Counted from the first letter of the stretch, positions 44,054 through 53,982 are shown. The stretch: 64,000 nt of DNA from Bordetella parapertussis (GCA_945903445.1 CAMDNZ010000004.1:44205-108204); one strand, 5' to 3'. Numbers and translations are program-made. The notes: generated from the letters alone by a model not told the origin.

Positions 44054-44971
44054 ATGGGGCGTCTGGACGTTAACCGGGCAGGCGAGATGGAAGTTTTCGT
44101 GCGAGTGGTCGAGCGAGGCAGTTTTTCAGGCGCGGCCCGTCTGTTCGCCATGACGCCCTCGGCGGTCAGCAAGTTGGTGGCACGCCTGGAAGCACGGCTG
44201 GGGGTGCGCCTGCTGCATCGCTCGACCCGGCAGTTGCAACTGACGGCCGAGGGACGAGGTTTCTTCGATCGAAGCCTGGGCGTGTTGGCCGATCTGGACG
44301 AGGCCGAACGCGGCGTATTGGCGAGCGGCACCCCTCGCGGCCCCTTACGCGTGAGCGCGAATTTCACGTTTGCCGAACACTTTCTGATTCCCTTGTCGGC
44401 AGGCTTTCTGGCGACCTATCCCGAGATTTCGCTCGATTTGGAATTGACCGACGAGGTCATCGACATTCTGGAAACCCGCAGCGATGTCGCCGTGCGGGCG
44501 GGGCCGCTCAAAAGCTCGTCCCTGGTTGCACGCAAGCTGGGGCAGACCGATATGGTGGTGGTCGCCGCGCCGGTCTATCTCGACCGCCATGGCTGCCCCG
44601 CTCATCCCGGTGCGCTGGTCGATCACAATCTACTGGGCTTCAATTACACGCGGGCCACGCAGGGCTGGCCGTTCGTCGTGAACGGGGAGCAGTCTAGCGT
44701 GCCGGTGTTGGGCAATACCCGCGTCAGCGACGGGCAGTCGCTTTATCGCTTGGTGCTGAGCGGGTTGGGGATGGCGCGATTAGCGCGATTCCAGGTGCAA
44801 GCGGATATCGACGCCGGTCGTCTGGTGCCAGTGCTGGACGCCTTCAACCCGGGCGACATCGACGAAATCCATGCCGTGTTCGTGGGCCAGGGCGGACATC
44901 TGCCGCTGCGCGTGCGGGCGTTTCTCGATTATCTGGTCGAGCATGTCGCGATGTCTCGCAGTTGGCCGTAG
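44054..44971 (+). CDS. LysR-type transcriptional regulator
   Basis: The 305-residue protein has an N-terminal winged helix (residues 10-70: MEVFVRVVERGSFSGAARL, TPSAVSKLVARLEARLGVRL) and a periplasmic-binding-like effector domain (about 95-300). The divergent MFS gene is the likely target and the inverted repeat between them the likely operator. The effector is unknown. The start at 44054 suits the family's usual short N-terminus. Confidence 0.88.
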   Translation: MGRLDVNRAGEMEVFVRVVERGSFSGAARLFAMTPSAVSKLVARLEARLGVRLLHRSTRQLQLTAEGRGFFDRSLGVLADLDEAERGVLASGTPRGPLRVSANFTFAEHFLIPLSAGFLATYPEISLDLELTDEVIDILETRSDVAVRAGPLKSSSLVARKLGQTDMVVVAAPVYLDRHGCPAHPGALVDHNLLGFNYTRATQGWPFVVNGEQSSVPVLGNTRVSDGQSLYRLVLSGLGMARLARFQVQADIDAGRLVPVLDAFNPGDIDEIHAVFVGQGGHLPLRVRAFLDYLVEHVAMSRSWP

Positions 44972-45026
44972 GCACACCGGCAAGCGTGCTGCGAGGGTGA
45001 TTCAAGGGCGATGCCCGATCGGCGAT

Positions 45027-45773
45027 CTACAAACTGCCGATACGCGCGTGCAGAATCATCTCGGTGGCCCAACGCAGCAAAATGCCGGTATAGGCTTCCT
45101 GCGCGCCTTCGGTCGACAACGCGTGGTCGGCTCCGTCGATGATGCGGTGGGTAAGCGAGTGCGTGTCGCCGAAGGCCCGCCGATAGCTCATGACGGCCGG
45201 GTGCGGTACATACACGTCGTGTTCCGACTCGACGATCAGCACGTCGCCTTTGAATGCCGCGCAGGCACGTAAGGCGCGGTTGTCTTCGGGCAAGACGTAT
45301 TGTTGTCGGTAAGCGGTCAGGTCGGTGCGGTCAATGCTGCCCTTGGGCATGGTCCAGTGTTCGTCGCGATACAGCGCGGGCACTTGCAAGGCCAGCCATT
45401 TCACCGGCCGTTCGGTGGTCAACAACGCGGCCAGATAACCCCCGTAGCTACTGCCTACCACGGCAATCGCAGCTGGATCGACGTTCGGATGGGCTGCCAG
45501 CATGTCGTAGGCGGCCATCACGTCGCGGTAATTGTCTTCTCGCGACACCACGCCCTGACGCTCGCGAGTGGCGGCGTGTCCCCGCAGGTCGAAGGTCAGG
45601 CATACGCAACCCAAACCCGCAATACCCTTGGCGCGGTCGGTATCGCCTTTCTGACCGCTGCCCCAGCCGTGTACGAACAATACCCCTGGCAACTTGTCGC
45701 CGGGCGCCATGAACGTGCCGGCGATGGCTTCGTCTTGCACCGAGATGTTGATCGCTTGGCTGATCGTCGTCAT
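45027..45773 (-). CDS. Alpha/beta hydrolase (dienelactone hydrolase/acyl-peptidase-like)
   Basis: The 248-residue cytoplasmic hydrolase has the oxyanion HG motif (LFVHGWGSGQKGD), nucleophile elbow GSSYGG, acid in VESEHDVYVP and catalytic His in GADHALS. The substrate cannot be named. It starts 10 bases after the stop of the DUF3182 gene, so the two are almost certainly co-transcribed and probably work together. Confidence 0.85.
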   Translation of the reverse strand: MTTISQAINISVQDEAIAGTFMAPGDKLPGVLFVHGWGSGQKGDTDRAKGIAGLGCVCLTFDLRGHAATRERQGVVSREDNYRDVMAAYDMLAAHPNVDPAAIAVVGSSYGGYLAALLTTERPVKWLALQVPALYRDEHWTMPKGSIDRTDLTAYRQQYVLPEDNRALRACAAFKGDVLIVESEHDVYVPHPAVMSYRRAFGDTHSLTHRIIDGADHALSTEGAQEAYTGILLRWATEMILHARIGSL

Positions 45774-45783
45774 GCAGGACTCA

Positions 45784-46908
45784 TCATTGGGGTTGAACCG
45801 TCACGTACTTGAGCATGGGACCGCAATCCGGGTCGTCGTCGTGATAAATCACCTGTGCGCCCGCGGGCGCATGCAGGCCCTCGCCATGGCGTTCGACGGT
45901 TTCGGCGCATACCCGCTGACAGGCCGGATCGCGGGCGAAGGCCGATAGTGCTGCCAGTTCGGCACCGCTGGCACCGCCGATGCGCCAGGACTGTTCCAGC
46001 ACTCCGCTGCGTCGTTCGCCAAAAGCGTCGATGCCCTCGACCATATCGTAATTCCGGCGCGATGCCAGCAGTCCTTGGAAACACTCATGCGCAGCCGAGT
46101 CGTAGCGCTGGGCCTGAACGATGGCACGCCGGAATGTCTCGTCCCAGTCCTGCGCCAGCAGCACATCGAATCCCCCCCGAACGATATCCAGCTTCGAGCC
46201 GCCATAGACGATCTCGCCGTCATTGGCGCGCGTAAGCGATTGCGTACCGACATAGGTCGCCGTCACCCCATTGACGTGTACGTGTCCCACGCTGAACGTC
46301 GTGACCGCTTCCAGATGCATTTCCAAGGTCAATCCGCACTCGCGCAGCCCGGCGTCATCGAGGTCGCCTAACGCGGCGTCAAGCTCGTCGAGGGCCGTGA
46401 CGACGGACTGGCCGCGTCCGGCCGTGGCGTTCACCGGCTTGACTCTGACCGGCCCCAGTTCCAACAGCAGCCGACAGGCGGTGCGTACGTCCGCTCGAGT
46501 AAAGGCGGTGAATCCCGGTAGCACCGCCAGCGACACACGCGAGCCAAACGCCTCGGACCACCCGTCAGGCGCATAGGCGTCCGGGTCGACCAACGGATGC
46601 GTGATGGCCTTTGTCGCCACGAAGGGGAAGGGGGCCAGACCGCCGAAGAAGTCGCTGGTTTGGCGGATCGGCAGCCGACGGTGCAATGGATGTTCGATCA
46701 AGCATTTATTGGGGACGAAATAGCATCCGTCGGGTGCCGAATCGATGTTTTTGGCGGGCAGTGCGTGTGCCAGCGGCACCCCGTGCAGTTCGGCCAAAGC
46801 GTATGCCACTGCTGAATGCGACGCCATTTCATGGGGCGGGGCGTCGCGTACAAGCAGCAGGGCGACACTGCGGATCGGGGAAGTGTTTCCGGCTGCCGGT
46901 TGGACCAT
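45784..46908 (-). CDS. DUF3182 family protein, ATP-grasp-like
   Basis: The 374-residue protein belongs to DUF3182. The central part (GPVRVKPVNATAGRGQSVV, then LEMHLEAVTTFSVGHVHVNG) resembles an ATP-grasp fold, with a Lys and glycine-rich loop, but function is not established. The ATG at 46908 is chosen because the upstream frame has low-quality sequence; conserved sequence starts at IRSVALLLVRDAPPHEMASHS. It is paired with the downstream alpha/beta hydrolase. It is oriented like gspF but separated from it, upstream of an unrelated unit. Confidence 0.78.
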   Translation of the reverse strand: MVQPAAGNTSPIRSVALLLVRDAPPHEMASHSAVAYALAELHGVPLAHALPAKNIDSAPDGCYFVPNKCLIEHPLHRRLPIRQTSDFFGGLAPFPFVATKAITHPLVDPDAYAPDGWSEAFGSRVSLAVLPGFTAFTRADVRTACRLLLELGPVRVKPVNATAGRGQSVVTALDELDAALGDLDDAGLRECGLTLEMHLEAVTTFSVGHVHVNGVTATYVGTQSLTRANDGEIVYGGSKLDIVRGGFDVLLAQDWDETFRRAIVQAQRYDSAAHECFQGLLASRRNYDMVEGIDAFGERRSGVLEQSWRIGGASGAELAALSAFARDPACQRVCAETVERHGEGLHAPAGAQVIYHDDDPDCGPMLKYVTVQPQ

Positions 46909-47051
46909 CGCATCGTCGCCATTCGAACGGAAGAACGAATGTACGGCAAAAAGTGTGCCGCAGGGTGATGTTTTCCCAGTGCAGCGGTTGCGCCGACACA
47001 CAATCGACCGTGATCGCGAGGGGGGGGCGATCTCGCCCGACCGCATCTGAC

Positions 47052-48260
47052 TTACTGCACCATCTGATTGATTTCGATGATCGGCATCATGACGGCCAGC
47101 ACGATCAGCAGCACCACACCGCCCATGATCAAAATCATCAGCGGTTCCAGCATAGCGGTCATCGCCATGGCGCGACGTTCCAGATCGCGCGACAGGGTCG
47201 AGGCGGCGCGCTCCAGCATGGGCGGTAGATTGCCGGTGCGTTCGCCGCTGCCGATCAAGTGAACCAGCAGGGGGGGAAATACTTTTTGAGCCTGGAGCGA
47301 GGCCGCCAGCGCGGCACCTTCTCGCACCCGGCCGCTGGCTTCGTCGACCGCCAGGCGCAAGGCGTCGTTGGTCAGCGTGTCGCGAGCCGCTTGCAGCGCG
47401 CGCAGCAGATTGACGCCGCTGCTACTCAGGATGGCCAGCGTTGAGGCAAAGCGCGCCGAATTCACGCCCAATGCGAATCGCCCGAAGACCGGCAGCCGCA
47501 GCACACGTCGATGCCAGGCCAGGCGTGGCCCGGGGGCACGCAGATACATGCGCCAGCCGATCACCGCCAACACCAACGCGAATAAGCCGATCATCCCCCA
47601 GTCCTGTACCGCTTCACTCAAGACCAGCATCACCCGGGTCAAGAGCGGCAACGCTTGTTGCGTATGACTGAACGCGCCCACGACCTGGGGTACTACGTAG
47701 CCCAGCAGAAAAAAGACGATGCAGACCGAGACCACCGCGACGATGCCGGGATAGATGAAGGCGGTCAGCACCTTGCCGCGCAGGGCGCTGCGCTCCTCGA
47801 TGTAGTCGGCGAGTTTTTCCATGACTTGCGCGAGGTCGCCCGACTCTTCGCCAGCGGCCACCAGCGCACGATAGATTTCGGGGAAATCGCGTGGCCGAGC
47901 GGCCAGTGCATCGGCCAGACGGTGGCCCGCGCGTACGTCGGCACGCACGGCCGCCAGGGCGTGTGCGATATGACGTTTTTCGGCTTGTTCGAGCGTCGCC
48001 GACAGGGCGGCGTCCAGAGGCAATCCGGCCGCCAGCAGACTGGACACCTGACGCGTGAGCCAGCCCAGATCGCCGTCGCTCAAGCGTTTCGCGAACAGCG
48101 TCCCGGCTGCACTGCTGCCGCGCCCCGTTTCCTTGACGGACAGGGGCACCAGCCCGCGTCCTCGCAGCGCGTTGCGAGCCGAACGCGGCGAGTCGGCATC
48201 CAGCTGACCGCGTTCGATCTGGCCGGTGGCATCGGCGGCTTCGTATTGATAAGCGGGCAT
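47052..48260 (-). CDS. gspF: Type II secretion inner-membrane platform protein
   Basis: The 402-residue protein has the two repeated GspF domains and three membrane helices. Typical features are the start MPAYQYEAADATGQIERGQL, LTRQVSSLLAAGLPLDAALS, VMEKLADYIEERSALRGKVL, FASTLAILSSSGVNLLRAL and the terminal PLMILIMGGVVLLIVLAVMMP. It forms the membrane platform with GspC, GspL and GspM. The ATG at 48260 matches the conserved family start. It is the last gene of the gsp operon. Confidence 0.93.
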   Translation of the reverse strand: MPAYQYEAADATGQIERGQLDADSPRSARNALRGRGLVPLSVKETGRGSSAAGTLFAKRLSDGDLGWLTRQVSSLLAAGLPLDAALSATLEQAEKRHIAHALAAVRADVRAGHRLADALAARPRDFPEIYRALVAAGEESGDLAQVMEKLADYIEERSALRGKVLTAFIYPGIVAVVSVCIVFFLLGYVVPQVVGAFSHTQQALPLLTRVMLVLSEAVQDWGMIGLFALVLAVIGWRMYLRAPGPRLAWHRRVLRLPVFGRFALGVNSARFASTLAILSSSGVNLLRALQAARDTLTNDALRLAVDEASGRVREGAALAASLQAQKVFPPLLVHLIGSGERTGNLPPMLERAASTLSRDLERRAMAMTAMLEPLMILIMGGVVLLIVLAVMMPIIEINQMVQ

Positions 48261-48279
48261 AGAGGGGTCCGGGTTCAGC

Positions 48280-49704
48280 TCAGGCGTCGCGCGTGACTCG
48301 CGCGATCTCTTCTTTGTTGGTGATGCCGTCGCGTATCCAGCGCTCACCGTCGTCGCGCATCGTCCGCATGCCTTTGGCCGAGGCGGCTCGACGGATGGCT
48401 TGCTCGCCGGCGTTCTCATGAACGAGATTGCGAATGTCGTCGTCCATCACGAACAGTTCGTGGATGCCGGTACGTCCCGAATAGCCCGTGTGGCTGCATG
48501 CAGGACATCCGACCGCGCGCCATACCGTACGGCCTTCGGGATCTTGCGCCGGCGCACGGCATTGCTGACACAGGCGGCGCACCAGGCGCTGGGCCAGCAC
48601 GCCCAAGAGCGACGACGACAGCAGGAAAGGTTCGACGCCCATGTCGGTCAGTCGGGTGAGGGCCGAGACCGAATCGTTGGTGTGCAGCGTCGCCAATACC
48701 AGGTGGCCGGTCAGCGATGCCTGCACGGCGATCTGTGCTGTTTCCAGGTCGCGGATTTCTCCGATCATCACGACATCCGGGTCTTGTCGCAAAATGGCGC
48801 GCAAGGCCACCGCGAACGTCATGTCGATACGGGCGTTGACCTGGGTCTGCCCGATGCCGGGCAAGTCGTACTCGATCGGGTCTTCGACCGTCAGGATGTT
48901 CGAGGTGCTGGCGTCCAGGCGGGCCAGGGACGCATATAGCGTCGTTGTCTTGCCGCTACCGGTCGGGCCGGTGACCAGCACAATGCCATGCGGCTGCTTG
49001 ATCAAACGGTCCAGGTCGGCCAGCAGGTCGGGCGCCATGCCGAGTTTCTCCAACTGCAAGCGGCCCGCTTCCTTGTCCAGCAGGCGCAGCACGGCGCGTT
49101 CGCCGTGGCCCGTGGGTAGGGTCGACACCCGGACGTCGATGGGCCGACCACCCACTCGCAAGGCGATGCGGCCATCCTGGGGCATGCGCTTCTCGGCGAT
49201 GTCCAGGTTGGCCATGATCTTGATACGCGAAATCAGCGCGTTATGCAGCGCGCGGCGTGGGCTGACCACGTCGCGCAAGGTGCCGTCCACTCGATAGCGC
49301 ACCACCGAGTGGGTCTCGAACACTTCGATATGGATATCGCTGGCATCGTCGCGTGCGGCCTGCGTGAACAGCGCATTGATCATGCGGATGACCGGCGCGT
49401 CGTCCTGCGTGTCCAGCAGGTCTTCTATTTCGGGCATATCCTGCATCAAGCGGTCGAGATCGATCTCGCTCTCGGCCACGCCCATGACGGCCGCTGCGTC
49501 GCCCGTCTGGGCGTAGCCTGCGGCCAGCAAAGTTTCCATCTCGTCGTCGGGAACGACGTGCAATTGCGCGGCAGGATAGCAACGTTGTACCTCGGCCAGC
49601 GCCCAGGCCGGCGTGCGCGAACTGTAGGTCAGTAGGGCACCGTCGGGTTTGACGGTGAGAATGGCGCGTTGCGCACGCGCCCAGGCATAGGGCAGAGGCG
49701 TCAT
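48280..49704 (-). CDS. gspE: Type II secretion ATPase
   Basis: The 474-residue ATPase powers pseudopilus assembly. It has an N-terminal domain, GPTGSGKTTTLYASL (Walker A), an Asp box, IGEIRDLETAQIAVQASLTG (Walker B region), a His box (ATLHTNDSVSAL) and a C-terminal tetracysteine zinc motif (CQQC and CPAC). It docks on GspL and GspF at the cytoplasmic face. It lies three bases downstream of gspD. Confidence 0.94.
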   Translation of the reverse strand: MTPLPYAWARAQRAILTVKPDGALLTYSSRTPAWALAEVQRCYPAAQLHVVPDDEMETLLAAGYAQTGDAAAVMGVAESEIDLDRLMQDMPEIEDLLDTQDDAPVIRMINALFTQAARDDASDIHIEVFETHSVVRYRVDGTLRDVVSPRRALHNALISRIKIMANLDIAEKRMPQDGRIALRVGGRPIDVRVSTLPTGHGERAVLRLLDKEAGRLQLEKLGMAPDLLADLDRLIKQPHGIVLVTGPTGSGKTTTLYASLARLDASTSNILTVEDPIEYDLPGIGQTQVNARIDMTFAVALRAILRQDPDVVMIGEIRDLETAQIAVQASLTGHLVLATLHTNDSVSALTRLTDMGVEPFLLSSSLLGVLAQRLVRRLCQQCRAPAQDPEGRTVWRAVGCPACSHTGYSGRTGIHELFVMDDDIRNLVHENAGEQAIRRAASAKGMRTMRDDGERWIRDGITNKEEIARVTRDA

Positions 49705-49707
49705 GGC

Positions 49708-52599
49708 TTACAGCACGCTAGGTTGGTAGCCGAGCTCGCGCAGCAGCGTCATGACGCTTTCCATGCTTTCGGCATCGGCGCCGATCCGGGCGCGAACCAG
49801 TGCGCCGGTGCCGCCGGGCGCGGTTTGTGTGAAGGCCGTCAGTCCGTTGTTGCGCAGGCGGCGAACGATGTTTTGGGCGTCGTTCGCCGATGCCGCTTCC
49901 GTGATCTGGATGAGCACCGCGCGCGGATCGGCCTCGCCCTGAGTAGCCGCCGTGCTGGCAAAGCTAGGCGGTTGAGGCTGATATTCGGGCACGACCGGCA
50001 CCGGTGGCGCGGCGTAGGTACGCTCGGTGATCTGGGTCGGTGGCGGCGCTTGGCGTAGGGTTTGATCTTGCCTGCCAGTACGCAGGTCTATGGCAGGCAC
50101 GCCCGCATCGGGTGCGCGCGCCGGACCTGCTTCGTCGAGACGGTTGCCGATGGCGCCGTTGTGCGGTGTCAGAGGGTCGCCCGGACGGACGGGTAAACCG
50201 GGCAAAGCGGGCAAGGTGGGCGTGGGCATGTCGGGCATGGTCCAGCGGCTTTGCGGACGCGAGTTGTCCTGAGCACGGCGCATGTAGTCGTAGCGATCCA
50301 GCGAGACTCGACGCGTGTCTTGCGCATTACGAACGATGTGCGGACGTAGGAAAACCATCAGATTGGTCTTTTCGCGCTTGCGGGTGTCAAACCGAAACAG
50401 CGCACCGATGCCGGGAATGTCTTTCAGGAAGGGGACGCCGTTGGAGCTATCTTCGCCACTGTCTTCTAGCAGACCGCCCAGCACAATGATCTGGCCGTCG
50501 TCGACCAACACATGGGTGTTCAGCGCGCGTTTTCGAGTGGTGATGTTGCCCGCTCGCGCTAATTCGGGGCTGCCTTCTATGCTGCTGACTTCCTGATAGA
50601 CCGCCAGCTTGACCGTTCCCCCCTCGGAAATCTGTGGACGAACCCGCAAGGTCAGGCCCACGTCCTCGCGATTGAAGGTTTGAAAGGGGTTGACGGCGTT
50701 GCCGCCACCGCTGGCGTGGGAGGAGTATGCCCCCGTCTGAAACGGAACGGTACGGCCCACGACGATACTGGCCTCTTCGTTGTCCAGCGTCAGCAGATTC
50801 GGGGTTGAGAGAATGTTGTTGTTGGCATCGCTGGCCATGGCACGAGCCAGCACGCCCAGGTTTAGAATCTCTCTGCTTGCGACGTTCACGGTGCCGCCCA
50901 ACACGCCTAAATTCAAGCCCTGGGGGAGCGCATCGATGGTCGAGACGGCCGATGCGGCGTTAATGCCTGTACCGGTGTAGTTCGCCCCGCCGATCACCGA
51001 GGTGCCGCTTCGCCCCAGACCACTGCCGCCCGCCATCCACTGAATGCCGAATTGGGCTTCTTGCGAAGCGGTCACTTCGACGATCAGGGTCTCGACCAAT
51101 ACCTGCGCGCGGCGCTGGTCGAGCTGATCGATCACCTCGCGCAAGCTGCGATACAGCGGTTCGGGCGCCGTGATGATCAGCGTATTCGTGCTGGGGTCGG
51201 CTTGCACGGTGGCACCGCCTGCCGAGAAGGCCGTAGGTTGGGTATCGCTCGAACGACCCTGACCGCCACTGCCACCCAGCGCGCCTGCGCCTGCCATGCC
51301 GCGTTGATTGTTGTTGAGGCCGCTCATGCCCATGCCGGACGAGCCGGTGTCGTTGCGCGAGTTCGAACCCCTTGCGTTGTTCAGACCGACATTGGTCTCG
51401 CCACTCAAGCCACCGCCCAGTCCGCTGCTGCTACCCGAGCCACTGCCGGCACCTGAGCTGCCGCCGCTTTGGCCGGTCAGCGCGCCACGCAGGACATCCG
51501 CCAATTGGGTGGCCTGGGCGTTACGCAGATAGACGACGTGCATATTGCCCGGTCGGCTTTCGGGCGAGTCGATGCGCCGCACCAGATCGCGCGCCAATTG
51601 TGCCCGGGCCGGACTGCTGGCACGCACCAGCACCACGTTGCTGCGCGGGTCGGCCACCACCGTAATGCGTTGAGTGGGGTCGGCACCCTGGGTGTCCAAT
51701 AGCTCGCCCACCAGAGCAGCCACGTCGCTGGCCACGCCATGGCGAATCGGAATCACGTCGGCGCTGATCGACGCCGGTGTATCGATACCTGCGATGACTT
51801 CGGCGATGCGCTCGAGGTTCTCGGCATAGTCCGTCACCACCAGCGTATTGTTGTTTGAATACGCGTTGATGGGATTGTTAGGCGAAATCATGGGTCGCAA
51901 TACGGGCACCAGATTGGCGGCGTTTTCGTATTGCAACGTGAACACGCGCGTCGCCAGTCCGCCCGCTTGTGGCGTGTCGCGGCCCGTGGTCACGGGTACG
52001 CCTTGCAGCTTGGCATCGGGCTCTGGCACGACTCGGCTGATGCCACTCGCATCGACCACGGCAAATCCCTGCATGCGCAAAGCGCCGGCCAACATGCCAT
52101 AGGCCACGGGCGGCGATACGGGTGCTTCGGAAACCAGTGTCAATTGGCCTTTTACGCGTGGATCGACGACGAAATTCCGACCCGTGAAGCGGGCCAGTGC
52201 GCGCACTACCGCGCCCAGTTCGGCGTCGACGAAATTCAGTTCGACCCGTTCGCCGGTGTGGCGCGTGGCATTGTCGGGCTGTACCATTTGTCGGGAGGCG
52301 GCTACGTGGGAGGCTCTCGCCGGCGTTTCGCGCATGCGCAGGGGCCCCAAATCGCGTCCCGGTTCGCGGGCCGGCTGGGCACCTCGGCGCGCCAGGTCTG
52401 CCATCCGGCCTGCGGCGTCGCCACCTGGCTGGGCGTCGATCAAAGTCGATTCAGGCATGGCCAAACGGGGTTCCGGCGGGCTTGCGCAGCCCGCCAAGAC
52501 CAGCAGCGCTGCGAGCGTGGCTGCGGGCAAGCGGGCGCACCGCATGGCAGGGGCCGAAATAGCGGGGCTCGAAAGAAGGAGGGGGGACATAGCGCTCAT
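49708..52599 (-). CDS. gspD: Type II secretin with a C-terminal SPOR-like extension
   Basis: The 963-residue outer-membrane channel has a lipoprotein-like signal (LAALLVLAGCA), N0-N3 domains (FVDAELGAVVRALARFTGRN, TLVVTDYAENLERIAEVI, VVYLRNAQATQLADVL) with a long Gly/Ser/Asn insert in N3, and the secretin domain (VPFQTGAYSS, EDVGLTLRVRPQISEGG, VLGGLLEDS). After VFLRPHIVRN comes a Pro-rich linker, then a terminal domain at about 888-963 (VLIQITEAASANDAQNIVRR, ALVRARIGADAESMESVMTL) resembling a SPOR peptidoglycan-binding domain. Secretins normally end in a short S-domain, so this is unusual. Start choice is uncertain: ATGs at 52590 and 52545 are also possible. Confidence 0.9.
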   Translation of the reverse strand: MSAMSPLLLSSPAISAPAMRCARLPAATLAALLVLAGCASPPEPRLAMPESTLIDAQPGGDAAGRMADLARRGAQPAREPGRDLGPLRMRETPARASHVAASRQMVQPDNATRHTGERVELNFVDAELGAVVRALARFTGRNFVVDPRVKGQLTLVSEAPVSPPVAYGMLAGALRMQGFAVVDASGISRVVPEPDAKLQGVPVTTGRDTPQAGGLATRVFTLQYENAANLVPVLRPMISPNNPINAYSNNNTLVVTDYAENLERIAEVIAGIDTPASISADVIPIRHGVASDVAALVGELLDTQGADPTQRITVVADPRSNVVLVRASSPARAQLARDLVRRIDSPESRPGNMHVVYLRNAQATQLADVLRGALTGQSGGSSGAGSGSGSSSGLGGGLSGETNVGLNNARGSNSRNDTGSSGMGMSGLNNNQRGMAGAGALGGSGGQGRSSDTQPTAFSAGGATVQADPSTNTLIITAPEPLYRSLREVIDQLDQRRAQVLVETLIVEVTASQEAQFGIQWMAGGSGLGRSGTSVIGGANYTGTGINAASAVSTIDALPQGLNLGVLGGTVNVASREILNLGVLARAMASDANNNILSTPNLLTLDNEEASIVVGRTVPFQTGAYSSHASGGGNAVNPFQTFNREDVGLTLRVRPQISEGGTVKLAVYQEVSSIEGSPELARAGNITTRKRALNTHVLVDDGQIIVLGGLLEDSGEDSSNGVPFLKDIPGIGALFRFDTRKREKTNLMVFLRPHIVRNAQDTRRVSLDRYDYMRRAQDNSRPQSRWTMPDMPTPTLPALPGLPVRPGDPLTPHNGAIGNRLDEAGPARAPDAGVPAIDLRTGRQDQTLRQAPPPTQITERTYAAPPVPVVPEYQPQPPSFASTAATQGEADPRAVLIQITEAASANDAQNIVRRLRNNGLTAFTQTAPGGTGALVRARIGADAESMESVMTLLRELGYQPSVL

Positions 52600-52603
52600 C
52601 GTG

Positions 52604-53371
52604 TCAGGGGGTATTCGAATAGGGGAATTGCAGGCGGGCCGAGTTGCCTTCTCGGCGGCCGATCATGCCCAGCAGCGGCATCAGCGCTTCTTGGGTCGCG
52701 TCGTCGGCGTTCGGCGCAGGCTGCGCCGTGCCATCGAAGCGCCAGCCTTGCGCGCGGGTGTGGCGGCCTTCGCCTGCCAGTTGCAGGCGGCCCTCTAAGG
52801 TCTGAATCCGTAGCGTCGTCACGTCCGAGGGTTCGCGTGCGAACACGGCGCGATACGTGCCTAAGGGGTGAACGCGCACCCGGCTGCTGCCGGCTTGATT
52901 CCATTGAACGGTCATGAGCACACCGCGTTCGGGTAGGACACTCAAGTTCAAGTCGGGCCACGACAACTGCAGGTCGCCGGACGGGTCGATCGAATTGATC
53001 GGTGCGCCCGCTGCGATCAATAAGGACGCGGGCAGTCGCGCCTGCTGTGCGCCCACCGTCACACCGCGCCAGCCGATGGATAGCGGCATAGGGCCTGCCA
53101 AAACGGGATGATGCGCAAGCAGCGTGGGACCTCGTTTGTCTTGCCATTGCCATTGCCACGTCAGCGAGGCCGGTAGCGTACGTCGCAGGCCAGGCGGTCC
53201 GACGGCGACCAGGGCCTGGCCGCGCCATACGGTGCCCGATGCATCGACTAAGGCGAGCGGCCAGGCAGGCGGCAAAACCGTCAGCAGCCAGCGAGCGGGC
53301 AACACCGCCAAGGCGCTGACCAGCGCAATGGTCGCCAGCAGGAAAACGAATGCGATGCGGCGTATTGTCAT
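52604..53371 (-). CDS. gspN: Type II secretion protein N
   Basis: The 255-residue inner-membrane protein has one N-terminal helix (IAFVFLLATIALVSALAVL) and a periplasmic domain starting PARWLLTVLPPAWPLALVDASGTVWRG, typical of GspN. Its role in secretion is poorly understood. The ATG at 53371 overlaps the gspM stop (ATGA), which fixes the start. gspD begins just after it. Confidence 0.85.
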   Translation of the reverse strand: MTIRRIAFVFLLATIALVSALAVLPARWLLTVLPPAWPLALVDASGTVWRGQALVAVGPPGLRRTLPASLTWQWQWQDKRGPTLLAHHPVLAGPMPLSIGWRGVTVGAQQARLPASLLIAAGAPINSIDPSGDLQLSWPDLNLSVLPERGVLMTVQWNQAGSSRVRVHPLGTYRAVFAREPSDVTTLRIQTLEGRLQLAGEGRHTRAQGWRFDGTAQPAPNADDATQEALMPLLGMIGRREGNSARLQFPYSNTP

Positions 53372-53982
53372 TGTCGCGCCTGCGTCTCGGCGGCGCCCAG
53401 ACGGAGCTGGCCCGATACGCGCCCGGCAAGGGGCTTGCCCAGCGCGTCGCGGTCGCGTTCGAGCGTCAGTTCGCGGACGGTCAGGCGCAAAACGCCCGGA
53501 CCGTAGGCCAGCCAGTCGATCAGTGCAGTGGCCTGTGCGGCATCGAACGCGATTGTCCACGCCGACTGCGTGCCGGGCACCGCTGTGATAGTGGGCGCGG
53601 CGCCGATGGCGGAGGTGCGCCAGCTATCGGTCAACTCGCCGACGATGGCGTTCGGCGGCACCTGAGCGCCGCGCTGGCGGCCTAGCGCCTGCGCCTCCTG
53701 GACCAAGGCGTCCACCTCGGCCAACTGTGCGCGCAGCGTAGGTAGTGTCTGGTGATGACGAACCATGTCGCGCCAAGCCGGCAGAATCGCCACTTGAAGC
53801 GTCAGCCACACGGCCACCACCGCTGCCAGCGCTTGCATCATGCGCTGCTCGCGCCGGGTCATACGCTGCCAGCGAGTTTGCGTCTGACGGCGGGTGTCGT
53901 GCCAGCGGGTCTGCCACGCAGGTGGAATTTTTCGTTCCAGCCAGTCGGCGGCCGAGATCTTCATCGAACCAATCGTCTTCAT
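53368..53982 (-). CDS. gspM: Type II secretion protein M
   Basis: The 204-residue protein has a cytoplasmic N-terminus, a single helix (MMQALAAVVAVWLTLQVAIL) after the RREQRMMQ motif, and a periplasmic ferredoxin-like domain. It supports GspL. Start and stop codons overlap gspL and gspN by ATGA, showing translational coupling. Confidence 0.87.
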   Translation of the reverse strand: MKTIGSMKISAADWLERKIPPAWQTRWHDTRRQTQTRWQRMTRREQRMMQALAAVVAVWLTLQVAILPAWRDMVRHHQTLPTLRAQLAEVDALVQEAQALGRQRGAQVPPNAIVGELTDSWRTSAIGAAPTITAVPGTQSAWTIAFDAAQATALIDWLAYGPGVLRLTVRELTLERDRDALGKPLAGRVSGQLRLGAAETQARQ

